Of a DNA stretch of 64,000 nucleotides, positions 26,335 to 35,333 are shown one piece after another. Numbering within the stretch: position 1 is the first letter of the stretch; the number at the start of each line of letters is the position of its first letter. The notes under the pieces are model-generated. The model was not told the origin of the DNA. It saw nothing but the letters and a program-made list of their open reading frames with translations, and did no database searches. The DNA lies in contig NZ_WKJP01000001.1 of assembly GCF_009674585.1 (NCBI RefSeq), positions 2,108,001-2,172,000 of the forward strand. The letters are read 5' to 3'. The translations under genes were made by a program, and so were the position numbers. Origin of the DNA: Haloferax marinisediminis (lineage in GTDB: Archaea; Halobacteriota; Halobacteria; Halobacteriales; Haloferacaceae).

Positions 26335-27557
26335 GCGCCGGTGACCGCGCACGGGACGTCCTGTCTCGCCTCGTCGAAGCGTCGGCGGCCGAACGCGTCC
26401 TCATCAGTATCGCGTCGCTCGTCCTCGCGATGCTCGTCGGGACGGTCCTCATCCTCGTCGCCGGGCGGATGACGACGTGTACGGCTCAGTCTGCAGTGTA
26501 CTACTTCAACGTCGGGTTCTGTTACGACCCCGTGTTGGTGTTCGACCGACTGTTCCTCGGGGCACTCGGTGACCCACTGCGCGGCGGTTGGTCACCCGAC
26601 GGTCAGTTCTCGATCGCGATGCGCGAGACCACGCTCCTGATCTTCACTGGGCTCTCCGTCGCGATGGCGTTCCGCGCAGGTATCTTCAACATCGGAACGC
26701 AGGGACAGATGATTGTCGGCGGCCTCGCCGCCGCGCTGGGGACACTCTGGGCGTCTTCGTTCGTCTCGGGCGTCGCCGGCACGCTCGTGTTGGTTCCGTT
26801 TGGCATCCTCGTGGGTGCTGTCTTCGGCGGTCTCTACGGTGCGATTCCGGGCATGCTGAAGGCGTACGCCGAGGCGAACGAGGTCATCACGACCATCATG
26901 CTCAACTTCATCGCCGCCGGGGTGACGCTCTACCTCGTCAGCGACGTGTTCAAAGACCCCAACAGTCCTGCGAACCAGACCATTCCGCTGCCGGACTACG
27001 CGCAGTTCCCGGCCGTGCTGTTCGGCAGTCGGCAGGACTTCTCGCTGTACGCGCTGTTATTCGGTGTCGCGATGCTGTTCGCACTGTACTACCTGCTCGA
27101 GTACACCTCGTTCGGGTACGACGTGCGGACGAGTGGGATTCAACCCGAAGCGGCCGAGTACGGTGGCGTCGACGCCGCCAAGACCATCGTGTCGAGCTTC
27201 GCGCTCTCCGGTGCCCTCGGTGGCGTCGCGGGTGCACTCTACGTGACGATGGTCATCGGGAAGTTCCAGTCGGGCGTCCCGGCCTACGGATTCGACGGCA
27301 TCACCGTCTCCATCCTCGCCGGCAACAACCCACTCGGAATTGGGTTCGCCGCACTCCTCTTCGGTGTTCTGAAGAGCGGAACGACTGTCGTGCAGTTCGC
27401 AACCGACGTGCCACCGCAGCTCGTCGGTGTCCTGCGCGGCCTCATCATCCTCTTCGTTGCAATGCCAGAGTTCTTCCGTCTCATCGGCCGGCGCTTCCTG
27501 CCGGAGAACGACCAGCCAAGAACCGTCGCCACCGATGGAGGTGAGTCCGATGAGTGA
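26331..27557 (+). CDS. ABC transporter permease (BMP/nucleoside type), first
   Basis: This 408-residue permease of the BPD_transp_2 class has about nine or ten spans, including VLISIASLVLAMLVGTV, IFNIGTQGQMIVGGL (the class signature) and GGVAGALYVTMVIGKF. An outer loop with cysteines (MTTCTAQSAVYYFNVGFCYD) could form a disulfide. Starts at GTG 26331 within the preceding gene's stop (GTGA overlap) and pairs with the second permease to form the channel. A strong Shine-Dalgarno for the next gene lies at its 3' end. Confidence 0.93.
   Translation: MSAGDRARDVLSRLVEASAAERVLISIASLVLAMLVGTVLILVAGRMTTCTAQSAVYYFNVGFCYDPVLVFDRLFLGALGDPLRGGWSPDGQFSIAMRETTLLIFTGLSVAMAFRAGIFNIGTQGQMIVGGLAAALGTLWASSFVSGVAGTLVLVPFGILVGAVFGGLYGAIPGMLKAYAEANEVITTIMLNFIAAGVTLYLVSDVFKDPNSPANQTIPLPDYAQFPAVLFGSRQDFSLYALLFGVAMLFALYYLLEYTSFGYDVRTSGIQPEAAEYGGVDAAKTIVSSFALSGALGGVAGALYVTMVIGKFQSGVPAYGFDGITVSILAGNNPLGIGFAALLFGVLKSGTTVVQFATDVPPQLVGVLRGLIILFVAMPEFFRLIGRRFLPENDQPRTVATDGGESDE
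27537..27545 (+). promoter_or_regulatory. Strong Shine-Dalgarno for second permease
   Basis: GGAGGTGAG, a near-perfect complement of the haloarchaeal 16S rRNA 3' end, lies 4 bases before the ATG at 27550 and inside the upstream permease gene. It fixes that ATG as the real start, against the longer open frame beginning at 27427. Confidence 0.75.
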
Positions 27558-28629
27558 AGAGAACACGACCACGTTCTTCGGCCGTGACCTCGGTGAGTTC
27601 TCCTCGCGGGCACCCGCCGTCGGCGTCGCAGTCATCGGCCTCGCCGTCGTCTTCGGACTGGGAATCGTCTTCCCCGACTCGATTGCGGGAACGCTCACCG
27701 ACATCCTGACGAGTGAAGGGACGCTGTCGTCCGCGCTCCGCCTGTCGGTGCCGATTGCCCTCGCGGCACTCGGTGGCATCTTCGCCGAGAAGTCCGGTGT
27801 CATCAACATCGGCCTCGAAGGCCTGCTCATCATCTCGGCGTTCACCGCAGTCTACGTCACCGACATCACCGGCGGTGTCTGGGTTGGGTTCGCCGGCGGT
27901 GTCGTCGCCAGTGTGCTGCTGGCACTCCTGTTCGCAGTCGTCGTCATCGAGTTCCGCGCCGACCAGATTATCGCCGGCCTCGCCGTGTGGCTCATCGCCC
28001 TCGGTTTCGCGCCGTTCGCGTCGCAGGTCATCTACGGCCGTCCGAACTCCCCGAGCGTCGATACGCCCGGCACCATCGCCATCCCAGTGCTCTCGGACAT
28101 CCCGTTCTTCGGGGCGCTGTTCGACGCGTCACCGACGGTGTACCTGATGTTCGCCGCCGTCGCGCTCTCGTGGTACGTCCTCAACCGGACGACGTTCGGC
28201 CGATGGGTCCGCGCCAGCGGTGAGAACCCGAAGGCACTCGACACCGCCGGTGTCGACGTGTCGCGCATCCGCTACGCGGCGGTGCTTCTGTCCGGCGTCC
28301 TCGCCGGGATGGGCGGCGCGGCGCTCTCGCTCGACCTCGGGCAGTTCACCGGGAACGGCCCGACGATGGTCAACGGGAAAGGGTTCATCGCCATCGTGGC
28401 GTACCTCTTCGGCAACTACAACCCGGTCGGGGCGTTCTTCTCGACCCTGTTGTTCGCCGGTCTCGACGCGATGCAGACCGTCTTGCAACTGCAGGGCATC
28501 GGCCTGCCTCGCCAACTCATCCGCATCATCCCGTTCGTGATGGTCATCGTCGTCCTCGCGTTCGTCGGCCGGACCCGTATTCCGGCGGCGGCAGGCGAGC
28601 ACTACGACACGGGCGACGACAACCGGTAA
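27550..28629 (+). CDS. ABC transporter permease (BMP/nucleoside type), second
   Basis: This 359-residue partner permease has about eight to ten spans and the class signature GIFAEKSGVINIGLEGLLI. The ATG at 27550 overlaps the end of the first permease by 8 bases and is preceded by GGAGGTGAG. Later spans include GVLAGMGGAALSLDLGQF and PVGAFFSTLLFAGLDAMQ. It ends the importer operon; a T-run terminator-like site follows at 28649. Confidence 0.93.
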   Translation: MSEENTTTFFGRDLGEFSSRAPAVGVAVIGLAVVFGLGIVFPDSIAGTLTDILTSEGTLSSALRLSVPIALAALGGIFAEKSGVINIGLEGLLIISAFTAVYVTDITGGVWVGFAGGVVASVLLALLFAVVVIEFRADQIIAGLAVWLIALGFAPFASQVIYGRPNSPSVDTPGTIAIPVLSDIPFFGALFDASPTVYLMFAAVALSWYVLNRTTFGRWVRASGENPKALDTAGVDVSRIRYAAVLLSGVLAGMGGAALSLDLGQFTGNGPTMVNGKGFIAIVAYLFGNYNPVGAFFSTLLFAGLDAMQTVLQLQGIGLPRQLIRIIPFVMVIVVLAFVGRTRIPAAAGEHYDTGDDNR

Positions 28630-28648
28630 TCGACGTCGAATCCCCCCG

Positions 28649-28654
28649 TTTTTT
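28649..28654 (+). terminator. T-run after the ABC importer operon
   Basis: CCCCCC followed by GTTTTTT lies 20 bases after the last permease stop and before an independent downstream gene. Archaeal termination commonly uses such U-tracts without needing a hairpin. Confidence 0.5.
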
Positions 28655-28757
28655 CGAAGGTCAGTTTCTCACGTTCGCTCTTTCCAGCCGCGCACCTGTT
28701 CCAACAGTGACAAAACCGCAACCGACGCGGGAGTAAAGAGTTTTCAGTTCACGATAT

Positions 28758-28766
28758 GGAGGTGAT
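28758..28766 (+). promoter_or_regulatory. Perfect Shine-Dalgarno for geranylgeranyl reductase
   Basis: GGAGGTGAT lies 3 bases before the ATG at 28770 and matches the anti-Shine-Dalgarno fully. This is notable for a first gene after a terminator-like site, since many first genes here look leaderless; it implies a leadered transcript and supports the chosen start. Confidence 0.75.
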
Positions 28767-28769
28767 ACC

Positions 28770-30140
28770 ATGTCCACACACGAGTACGATGTGGTGGTCG
28801 TCGGTGCAGGCACCTCCGGGTGCTACGCCGCTGCGACTATCGCACGAGCGGGCTACGACGTCGCAATCGTCGAGCGAAAGTCCGCAGAGGAAGCAGGACA
28901 CATCGCCTGCGGTGACGCCCTGAAGGGAGCCGACGCCTTCCCCGAGGCGATTCCGAAGTCGAAGATCGAACCGGCCTTCACGAACACGGAAGTCGACCAC
29001 GGTCGCTTCGAGATTCCGCAAGAAGACACCGTCCTCGACATCCCCGTCCCCGGCGAACTCGCCGTCATCGACCGCTGGGAGTACGGCCGCCTCATCATCG
29101 AGGGTGCCGACGAAGCGGGCGCAGAGTTCCACTACGACACTGTCGTTCAAGACGTGCTGCAGGACGACGACGGCCGCGCGACGGGCATCGTCGGCAAACA
29201 CGAGGGTGAAACCGTCCAGTTCGACGCCGACATCGTCATCGACGGCGCCGGGTCGCTCTCGCTCCTTCAGGACAAAGTCGACTTCTCGGGGTCCACCTTC
29301 GACACGAACGTCTCCTACTCGCACTTCTCTTCTGCGTACCGCGAAGTCGTCGAAGTCCCCGAACCCGTCGAGTGGTCCGACGCACTCGTGTTCAAGCCCG
29401 CAGAGATTGCAGCGGGGTACGTCTGGTACTTCCCCCGGACGGAGACCATCATCAACGCCGGCCTCGGGTTCCAGATGACCGAAGAGCCGATGAAACTCGT
29501 CGACGACCTGAAGAAGGACCTGCGCAACCGCGAGGAGTTCGAAGGCGCAGAAGTCATCGACAAACTCGGCGCGGCGCTGCCGACCCGCCGTCCGTACGAC
29601 TCGGCGACGGCACCCGGCTACATGGCCGTCGGTGACGCCGCGGCACACGTCAACCCCACGACTGGTGGCGGCATCGCGGGTGCAGCGTACGCCGGCTCCT
29701 ACGCGGGTGAACAGGCCGTCATCGCACTCGAAGAAGGCGACGTGAGCGAAGAGATGCTCTGGCGCTACAACCAGCGTGTCATGGACCACTTCGGCGGCCG
29801 CTACGCCAGTCTCGACGTGTACAACATCCTCTCGACGGCAGTCGACGTGGACGACCTGATGGGCCTCATCGCCTCGCTCCCCGGTGAGAAACTCGCCGAA
29901 GCGCTCTACTCTGGGACCACCTCGTTCAGTCCGCTGCTCCTCCTCCAGACCGCCGCGTCGAGTTACGGCCACTGGAGCCAGATTCTGAACTTCTTCAAGG
30001 TGAAGCGACTCGCAGACGAACTACTCACCCACTACGAGCGCTACCCGAGCCGGCCGAGCGCGCTCGCAGGCTGGCAGGACGAACGCGACCGTATCATGGA
30101 CGAAATCTACGAAGTCACTGGCGCGGACCCGAAGTACTGA
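28770..30140 (+). CDS. Geranylgeranyl reductase family FAD protein
   Basis: This 456-residue flavoprotein has the N-terminal FAD motif [18 protein letters not shown], the [17 protein letters not shown] segment with a conserved Cys in CGDALKG, and the second FAD motif [18 protein letters not shown] near residue 290. Archaeal members hydrogenate geranylgeranyl chains of membrane lipids (digeranylgeranylglycerophospholipid) or menaquinone side chains, and several paralogues are usual per genome. Its last 26 bases overlap the convergent kinase gene. Confidence 0.9.
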   Translation: MSTHEYDVVVVGAGTSGCYAAATIARAGYDVAIVERKSAEEAGHIACGDALKGADAFPEAIPKSKIEPAFTNTEVDHGRFEIPQEDTVLDIPVPGELAVIDRWEYGRLIIEGADEAGAEFHYDTVVQDVLQDDDGRATGIVGKHEGETVQFDADIVIDGAGSLSLLQDKVDFSGSTFDTNVSYSHFSSAYREVVEVPEPVEWSDALVFKPAEIAAGYVWYFPRTETIINAGLGFQMTEEPMKLVDDLKKDLRNREEFEGAEVIDKLGAALPTRRPYDSATAPGYMAVGDAAAHVNPTTGGGIAGAAYAGSYAGEQAVIALEEGDVSEEMLWRYNQRVMDHFGGRYASLDVYNILSTAVDVDDLMGLIASLPGEKLAEALYSGTTSFSPLLLLQTAASSYGHWSQILNFFKVKRLADELLTHYERYPSRPSALAGWQDERDRIMDEIYEVTGADPKY

Positions 30141-31263
30141 CTTCGTCTTCGAACACGACGTCGCGAAACTCGAACCGGGCACCCCCGGATTCTCCGGTCG
30201 TCGTCGACACCGACCAGCCGTGGGCATCGGCGACACCCGAGACGATTGCGAGACCGAGGCCGGTTCCCTCGGGGTCGGTCGTGTAGCCGGATTCGAAGAT
30301 TCGGTCGTGTTCTTCGGGTGGGATTCCGGGCCCGTCGTCTTCGACGAAGAAGCCGTCTTCGAGCGGGCCGACGCGGACGTGAACGTCGGACCGCGCGTAC
30401 TCGCCGGCGTCGTCGTGCGAAGCACGACTGCCAGTCGAGCCGTGCTCGACAGCGTTGCCGGAAGAATTCCGGCTGTCTGTGGAACCGTGTTCCACAGCAT
30501 TCCGAAAGAGGTTCTCGAAGACTGCGGTGAGTCGTTCTGGGTCGGCCATGAGTTCGACGTCCGCTTCGACGGTGAGTCCCGCCGCGTCGAGGCCCGTGTT
30601 CGCGACGGCGTTCGCCGCGACGCTCGCGAGGCCGACCGGTTTGGTCTGCCCAACGGCGTCACCGGTCCGTGCGAGTTCCAGCACGTCCTGGATGAGCGCC
30701 TCCATCCGGTCGTGTGCGTCTGCGACGGTCGACAGGTGTTCGGTGCCGTGTCCTTCGCGGGCGAGTTCGAGGCGCATCTGCGCGACGTTCAACGGATTCC
30801 GCAGGTCGTGACTCACCACCGACGCGAACTGGTCGAGCCGCTCGTTCCGGCGTTTGAGTTCTTCTTCGTGCGCGTTCCGTCGTGACGTCCATCGAACCGC
30901 ACCGACGACGAGTGCGACTGTTCCGACCAGCAGGGTGCTGTCCTCGAAGACGAGGGCGAAGAGGTCGGGTTGCACGACGACTTCGTCGAGCGCGTCGGTC
31001 ACGGCGGAGACACTCACGAGGATGGCACCGGCGTAGAGCGGTCGCCAGATGGCCTGTAGCTCTCGAATGACAGAGATGACGTACGTGCCGAAAATCGGAA
31101 TCGGAACCAAAAGTAACTCGACGACGAACTGTGCCCACGGAACGTCCGAAGCGTCGGGAAAGAGGACGACCTGCAGACCGGCGACTCCGACGACGACCCC
31201 CACGGCGACGAGGGTCGGTCGGAGGCCAGCGTCCTCTGTCGATTCACTTCGGAGCGGCCCCAT
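30115..31263 (-). CDS. Membrane sensor histidine kinase with duplicated N-box segment
   Basis: This 382-residue protein has about four N-terminal spans ([64 protein letters not shown]). A HisKA domain with [13 protein letters not shown] (phospho-acceptor His) and a HATPase domain follow. The latter has [20 protein letters not shown] and [11 protein letters not shown]. The N-box segment [11 protein letters not shown] is repeated 15 residues later as [11 protein letters not shown], inserted before the G1 box. No response regulator is adjacent. It overlaps the 3' end of the geranylgeranyl reductase by 26 bases on the other strand. Confidence 0.9.
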   Translation of the reverse strand: MGPLRSESTEDAGLRPTLVAVGVVVGVAGLQVVLFPDASDVPWAQFVVELLLVPIPIFGTYVISVIRELQAIWRPLYAGAILVSVSAVTDALDEVVVQPDLFALVFEDSTLLVGTVALVVGAVRWTSRRNAHEEELKRRNERLDQFASVVSHDLRNPLNVAQMRLELAREGHGTEHLSTVADAHDRMEALIQDVLELARTGDAVGQTKPVGLASVAANAVANTGLDAAGLTVEADVELMADPERLTAVFENLFRNAVEHGSTDSRNSSGNAVEHGSTGSRASHDDAGEYARSDVHVRVGPLEDGFFVEDDGPGIPPEEHDRIFESGYTTDPEGTGLGLAIVSGVADAHGWSVSTTTGESGGARFEFRDVVFEDEVSTSGPRQ

Positions 31264-31362
31264 CGCTGGCGGCTATGCACGGGGGGGACAAATAACCGCT
31301 GGCGGTTCGGGGTCGAACCGCGTTACCGAACGCACTCCGAACTGACTTCTCGACCCACCGGT

Positions 31363-32646
31363 TCAGGGTTGTTCTGCCGCGATACGGTCGATACTCCCCG
31401 AGAGCACGTCGATGGCGATTCGAATGGTCTCTTCGTCGACGTCGAACGTCCGAGTGTGGTGACCGCCGGGGTGGTCGGTCCCGACGCCGACGTAGGCGGC
31501 GAGGCCGTCGCGGTCTTGAACGTACTGCATGAGGTACGTCGCGTCTTCACTGCCACCGAGTTCGTCGCTGTCGACGATGGAATCGACGCCCTCGACCCCC
31601 TCGCTCACGACGCCGACGAGTGCTCTGAGTGCGTCGTCGCTTCGGGCGCTCGGTGCCTTCCCTTCGACCGAAATCTCGACGTCGCAGTCGTGCATCGTGG
31701 CGGCCGACTCGATGATGGTGTGTGCGCGCCCCTCCATGTACTCCATGAGTTCGGTCGTCGCGCCGCGGACTTCGCCCTCGATGTAGGACTCTTCTGCGAC
31801 GATGTTCGTGGCGGTGCCGCCACCCATCAATCCGACGTTGACGCGGGTCGCGCCGTCGGAGTGCCGAGAGATTCCGTAGAGGTTCTGGATGGCCGCAGCG
31901 GCAGCGAGGTTCGCGTTGTCGCCTTCTTCTGGCTTCGCCCCGGCGTGTGCCGGCGCGCCCGTGAAGTCCGCTCGGAAGTGCGAGACAGCGAGGAACCCAT
32001 CGACGCCGCAGACGACTTCACCCGTCGGGTGGTCGAGGCCGACGTGGAGCGCGAGAAGGTAGTCGACGTCGTCGAGGTGACCACCTTGGGCGACGGCTTT
32101 GCCACCGGCGACGCGCTCTTCGCTCGGTTGGAAGAACACCTTGAACGTCCCCTGGAAGTCAGAGGCTGCGACGGCGTCGAGGACGCCGAGGCCGATGGTC
32201 GCGTGAGCGTCGTGACCGCAGGCGTGCATGAAGCCCTCGTGCTCGGAGCGGAATCCCTCTGCCGCCGGCAGATGGTCGTCGTCGTCAGACTCGGTGATGG
32301 GTAGCGCATCGATGTCTACGCGAAGGCCGATGGTCGGTCCCTCGCCCCGTTCGAGGACGGCAACCGCACCTGTGAATCCGCCTGCGAGTCGGTCGAGGAT
32401 GTCTTCTCGTGCCCCCGCTGCGCGTGCCTGCTCGAACCACTCGTCGAGTTCGTCGTCGGCGGGGACGGCCATCCGCTCGTCGGCGTCGAGTATCTCTGGA
32501 CCGACGTAGAGTGCGTCGAGGTCACGCGTCTCCAGTTCGTCCACGATGCGGGCGGTGGTGTAGAACTCGCGCCACGCGGGTTCGGGGTGTCTGTGGAGGT
32601 CGCGTCGGAGAGAGACGAGGTCATCGAGGGTCGCCTGTTGACTCAT
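31363..32646 (-). CDS. M20D-family amidohydrolase
   Basis: This 427-residue protein has SLRRDLHRHPEPAWREF at the N-terminus, GLRVDIDALPI near residue 110, and the metal site HACGHDAHATIG near residue 145. QPSEER is the catalytic Glu region, and a lid domain carries FTGAPAHAGAKPE. This is the family of IAA-amino-acid hydrolases, hippurate hydrolases and aminobenzoyl-glutamate hydrolases, which cleave N-acyl amino acids with a two-metal centre. Start ATG 32646 gives MSQQATLDDL; the long upstream extension is not family-like. Substrate not predictable. Confidence 0.92.
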   Translation of the reverse strand: MSQQATLDDLVSLRRDLHRHPEPAWREFYTTARIVDELETRDLDALYVGPEILDADERMAVPADDELDEWFEQARAAGAREDILDRLAGGFTGAVAVLERGEGPTIGLRVDIDALPITESDDDDHLPAAEGFRSEHEGFMHACGHDAHATIGLGVLDAVAASDFQGTFKVFFQPSEERVAGGKAVAQGGHLDDVDYLLALHVGLDHPTGEVVCGVDGFLAVSHFRADFTGAPAHAGAKPEEGDNANLAAAAAIQNLYGISRHSDGATRVNVGLMGGGTATNIVAEESYIEGEVRGATTELMEYMEGRAHTIIESAATMHDCDVEISVEGKAPSARSDDALRALVGVVSEGVEGVDSIVDSDELGGSEDATYLMQYVQDRDGLAAYVGVGTDHPGGHHTRTFDVDEETIRIAIDVLSGSIDRIAAEQP

Positions 32647-32740
32647 ACCTCGAATTTCCTCGTGGTCACTGATAAACACTCCCGACAACCTGTCGAGAAA
32701 TCCAACTTTAGGAGGCGTAGTTGGCGGCAATTCGTGTGCC

Positions 32741-32748
32741 TTATATTC
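32741..32748 (+). promoter_or_regulatory. TATA-like element for nhaC-like gene
   Basis: TTATATTC lies 20-27 bases before the ATG at 32768, following a GTGCC stretch. This is the position of a TATA box for a short-leader message. Confidence 0.5.
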
Positions 32749-32767
32749 GCGACCAAAAGTGTGACAA

Positions 32768-34321
32768 ATGATGCCAGAAGAACCGGACATCGAGCTTCGT
32801 TTCCGCGGAGGGAGACTCGTCAGTGCGCTCCCCATCGCCCTGTTCATCGCGTGGGCGATTTTCCAGAGCGGTATCCTCGGTATCGGCGATACGACCGGAC
32901 TCGTCGCGGGGATGCTGACAGGACTCATCGTGGGAATGCTGTTCGTCCGGGGAGACTGGAAGGACTATGCGGACGTTATCTTCGCTGGCATGACTCGACG
33001 AGTCGCCGCGACGGCCGTCGTCGCGTGGCTCTGGGCGGGCATGTTCGCAGAGACAATCCAGGTAGGCGGTTTCGTCGATGGCCTCGTCTGGGCGGCGACC
33101 ATCCTGAACGTCGGTGCTGGGCTGTTCCCGGCTGTGACGTTCCTGCTGGCCGCGCTCTTGGCGACGGGCATCGGCACTGGTTACGGCACCGCAATTGCCT
33201 TCACGAGCCTCGTGTTCCCTGCGGGGCTCCTCCTCGGTGCGAACCCCGTACTGTTGTTCGGCGCCATCCTCTCAGGCGCCGTCTTCGGAGACAACCTCGC
33301 CCCTGTGAGTGACACAACAATCGTCTCTGCCGTGACCCAAGACGCCGACATTGGCGGCGTCGTCGCGTCCCGTGTGAAGTACGCCGTCGTCGCGGCGGCA
33401 CTCGCAATCGCAGCTTACCTCGTCGCCGGATTCGGTATCCCCGGCGTGTGGGGTGGGATGCCGCACGCGAACGTGACCGGTCAGGTCGACGCGAGTGTCT
33501 CGCCGTGGGGGCTCATCCACCTGCTCGACATCGCGTTAGTCATCGTGCTCGCGATTCGCGGCCGTCACATCATCGAGGCGGTCTCGTGGGGCCTCTTCGC
33601 CGCTGCACTGTTCAACGTCGCACTCGGCGCTGCGGGTCTCGTCGACGTGTCCGTCGGCAGTATGATTCTGTTCAGTGCGCCCCAGAACGGACTCACGCAA
33701 GCGGTCGCGTCTCTGCCAGTCGTCGGCGCGTTCGTCGAAACCGTGCCGCTCGCGGAGGTCGGCGTCGGCGGGAGCATCTACTCCGGTGCAGCGGGCTTCT
33801 TCCCGCTCATCGTCCTGACGCTCCTGCTCGTCGCGGGTGCGGAGATTATGCGCGCCGGTGGCGGGTTCGACGCGATTCAGGAACTCCTCATCGACCGCAT
33901 CGCGACGACGGTCCGCCGTGCTGAGACCACGATGGTTCTCGGAACGGCACTCGTGAACGCGACGGTCACTATCAACACGGCCGCAGAAATCGCAATCGCA
34001 CCGTACGTCGCCACGCTCGGCAAGCGCTTCAACATCAACGGCTACCGCCGTGCCAACATCCTCGACGCCAACACCTCGGCGCTCGGGTACATCTTCCCGT
34101 GGGGTGGCGGCCTTCTCGCTGGCCTCGGTGCCATGCAAGGACTCGTCGGCGGCGAGGCGACGCCGTGGTTCACCCAGCAGATGGTCGTGAACCCTGCAAC
34201 CGTCTGGCCGTACGTGTTCCACGGCTGGTTCCTCGTGGCCGTCTTCCTCTTCGCCGCGTGGACTGGCTACGGCCGCGAGTACGTCTCTGACCGCGTCAGT
34301 GAGGAGGTGAGCCGCGTATGA
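32768..34321 (+). CDS. nhaC: Na+/H+ antiporter NhaC family protein
   Basis: This 517-residue protein has about twelve spans and NhaC landmarks: GTGYGTAIAFTSLVFPAG, then SGAVFGDNLAPVSDTTIVSA with acidic and polar residues in the membrane core, and a late TINTAAEIAIAPYVATLGKR segment. NhaC transporters exchange sodium for protons, apt for a halophile; some family members move organic ions instead. The last four bases overlap the start of the small gene at 34318. MMPEEPD start; the second Met is an alternative. Confidence 0.9.
   Translation: MMPEEPDIELRFRGGRLVSALPIALFIAWAIFQSGILGIGDTTGLVAGMLTGLIVGMLFVRGDWKDYADVIFAGMTRRVAATAVVAWLWAGMFAETIQVGGFVDGLVWAATILNVGAGLFPAVTFLLAALLATGIGTGYGTAIAFTSLVFPAGLLLGANPVLLFGAILSGAVFGDNLAPVSDTTIVSAVTQDADIGGVVASRVKYAVVAAALAIAAYLVAGFGIPGVWGGMPHANVTGQVDASVSPWGLIHLLDIALVIVLAIRGRHIIEAVSWGLFAAALFNVALGAAGLVDVSVGSMILFSAPQNGLTQAVASLPVVGAFVETVPLAEVGVGGSIYSGAAGFFPLIVLTLLLVAGAEIMRAGGGFDAIQELLIDRIATTVRRAETTMVLGTALVNATVTINTAAEIAIAPYVATLGKRFNINGYRRANILDANTSALGYIFPWGGGLLAGLGAMQGLVGGEATPWFTQQMVVNPATVWPYVFHGWFLVAVFLFAAWTGYGREYVSDRVSEEVSRV
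34302..34310 (+). promoter_or_regulatory. Strong Shine-Dalgarno for small NhaC-linked gene
   Basis: AGGAGGTGA lies within the end of the antiporter gene, 7 bases before the ATG at 34318, supporting coupled translation of the small partner protein. Confidence 0.7.
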
Positions 34322-34581
34322 GCCGTCTCGAAAAACTGCTCGCTGGCTGGACCTTCCGCACTGCGACGCCCTCGTTCGAAGCGGGTGAAGTCATCACTGC
34401 ATACGTGACACACCGCGATGCGGACGGCTTCTCTGTCCGCGTCGGTGACTCCGTCATCCGCATCGGCGACGCTGACGGCGTCGCGGTCGAGGCGAAAGTT
34501 CGCCTGAAGGTCACCTCGTTCGACGAAGCCACGAACGAAGGAACCGGTGACGTCGTCGAGGTCCTCGAAACGGGCGTCTAA
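34318..34581 (+). CDS. Small OB/TRAM-like protein coupled to NhaC
   Basis: This 87-residue acidic protein is mostly beta strands (EVITAYVTHRDADGFSVRVG; VAVEAKVRLKVTSFDEATNE), with the pattern of TRAM or OB-like barrels. It has no membrane segment. The ATGA overlap with nhaC and the strong Shine-Dalgarno imply stoichiometric production. TRAM domains usually bind RNA, so the pairing with an antiporter is odd; it could be a cytoplasmic regulatory subunit. The role is unknown. Confidence 0.75.
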   Translation: MSRLEKLLAGWTFRTATPSFEAGEVITAYVTHRDADGFSVRVGDSVIRIGDADGVAVEAKVRLKVTSFDEATNEGTGDVVEVLETGV

Positions 34582-34614
34582 GGCGACCCCGAGCAGAGAA
34601 ACACGATTCAGATA

Positions 34615-34619
34615 TTTTT
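34615..34619 (+). terminator. T-run after the nhaC pair
   Basis: GATATTTTTC lies 33 bases after the small gene's stop and before a gene-free repeat region; a simple archaeal U-tract terminator is likely. Confidence 0.4.
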
Positions 34620-34647
34620 CGAGCCATCCAGACCCACCGTCAGAACC

Positions 34648-34785
34648 ATCTGCGTGGTGAGAAACGGCTGGTCGTGAGAATCATCGGTGCCGTCGGGAAC
34701 TACGTCTGCTGTGGTGGGAAATACGTCGGTGATGGTCGAGAATACGTCTGCTGTGGTGGGAAATACGTTGGTTGAGAGAGCAAAT
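34648..34785. repeat. 21-base tandem repeats in intergenic DNA
   Basis: Units such as ATACGTCTGCTGTGGTGGGA recur every 21 bases. Two units match over 26 bases (34702-34727 and 34744-34769), and degenerate copies extend leftward to about 34648 and rightward to 34785. The array sits between the nhaC pair and the convergent S10-like gene. Because 21 is seven codons, it is open in one frame (NTSAVVG-type heptads), but there is no promoter or start context that makes it a gene. Confidence 0.65.
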
Positions 34786-34841
34786 AGTCAGTCGTCGACA
34801 GCGCCGGCACCGTCGTCACGAGCGTCGTCGGTGACGACGCG

Positions 34842-35174
34842 TCAGTTCCGGCGGTGTCCGAGGGGCTTCTTCTGTTCGACTTCGATTTCGACGTGGACGC
34901 TGTCGGGGAACTCTTTGTGTCCGACTTCGCGGGCGATGTGGTCTGCGCCGTGGATTTCGATGCGGCGCGTGTAGACGGTGTAACTCCACGACGGGAACTC
35001 GTCGCCGGGTTGGAGCGTCCGGTACTGTGGGACGTTCTTGCGCTCTGGCTGGTCGGCGTGGGGGCCGCGACACTCCGCGCCCTTTCGCTCGACGAACTGC
35101 TTCAGGTCGCCCACGACTCTGTCGAGGACAGCCTTGTCACCGCTTTGAAAGGTAAGTTTCGTGACGAAGGTCAT
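34842..35174 (-). CDS. uS10-like (uS10/mL48 family) protein
   Basis: This 110-residue protein has a ferredoxin-like S10 fold pattern: TFVTKLTFQSGDKAVLDRVV, then KQFVERKGAECRGPH, then a YTRRIEIHGADHIAREV strand and a final VHVEIEVEQKKP. It is similar in size and design to ribosomal protein uS10, but the true uS10 of archaea sits beside elongation factor 1A, which is not here. It is therefore a paralogue, perhaps ribosome- or RNA-associated. ATG at 35174 precedes a TACC-rich upstream region. Confidence 0.8.
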   Translation of the reverse strand: MTFVTKLTFQSGDKAVLDRVVGDLKQFVERKGAECRGPHADQPERKNVPQYRTLQPGDEFPSWSYTVYTRRIEIHGADHIAREVGHKEFPDSVHVEIEVEQKKPLGHRRN

Positions 35175-35302
35175 AGCTGGGTACTACCAATGTGTTGGAT
35201 GCTCCGACGGTAAAAGCGCATCTACACGGACGTGGGGCGGCACGCAGTCCCACGGGGAACCTGAACGAACGACCGTGTGAACACGGTACATCCTCCGATA
35301 CC

Positions 35303-35311
35303 CTCTTAAAG
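35303..35311 (+). promoter_or_regulatory. TATA-like element for Nudix gene
   Basis: TCTTAAAGG lies 23-31 bases before the ATG at 35334 and fits a leaderless promoter. A second AT-rich stretch ATTTATTT follows at 35319 but is too close to the start codon to be the TATA box. Confidence 0.5.
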
Positions 35312-35333
35312 GGTGGCACATTTATTTCGGGTA

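Noticed and set aside
34648-34785. CRISPR array
   Set aside because: Repeat units abut at 21 bases with no spacers, there are no cas genes, and the units are degenerate.
34842-35174. True ribosomal protein uS10
   Set aside because: Archaeal uS10 genes normally sit beside elongation factor 1A; none is here, so I call it a uS10-like paralogue.
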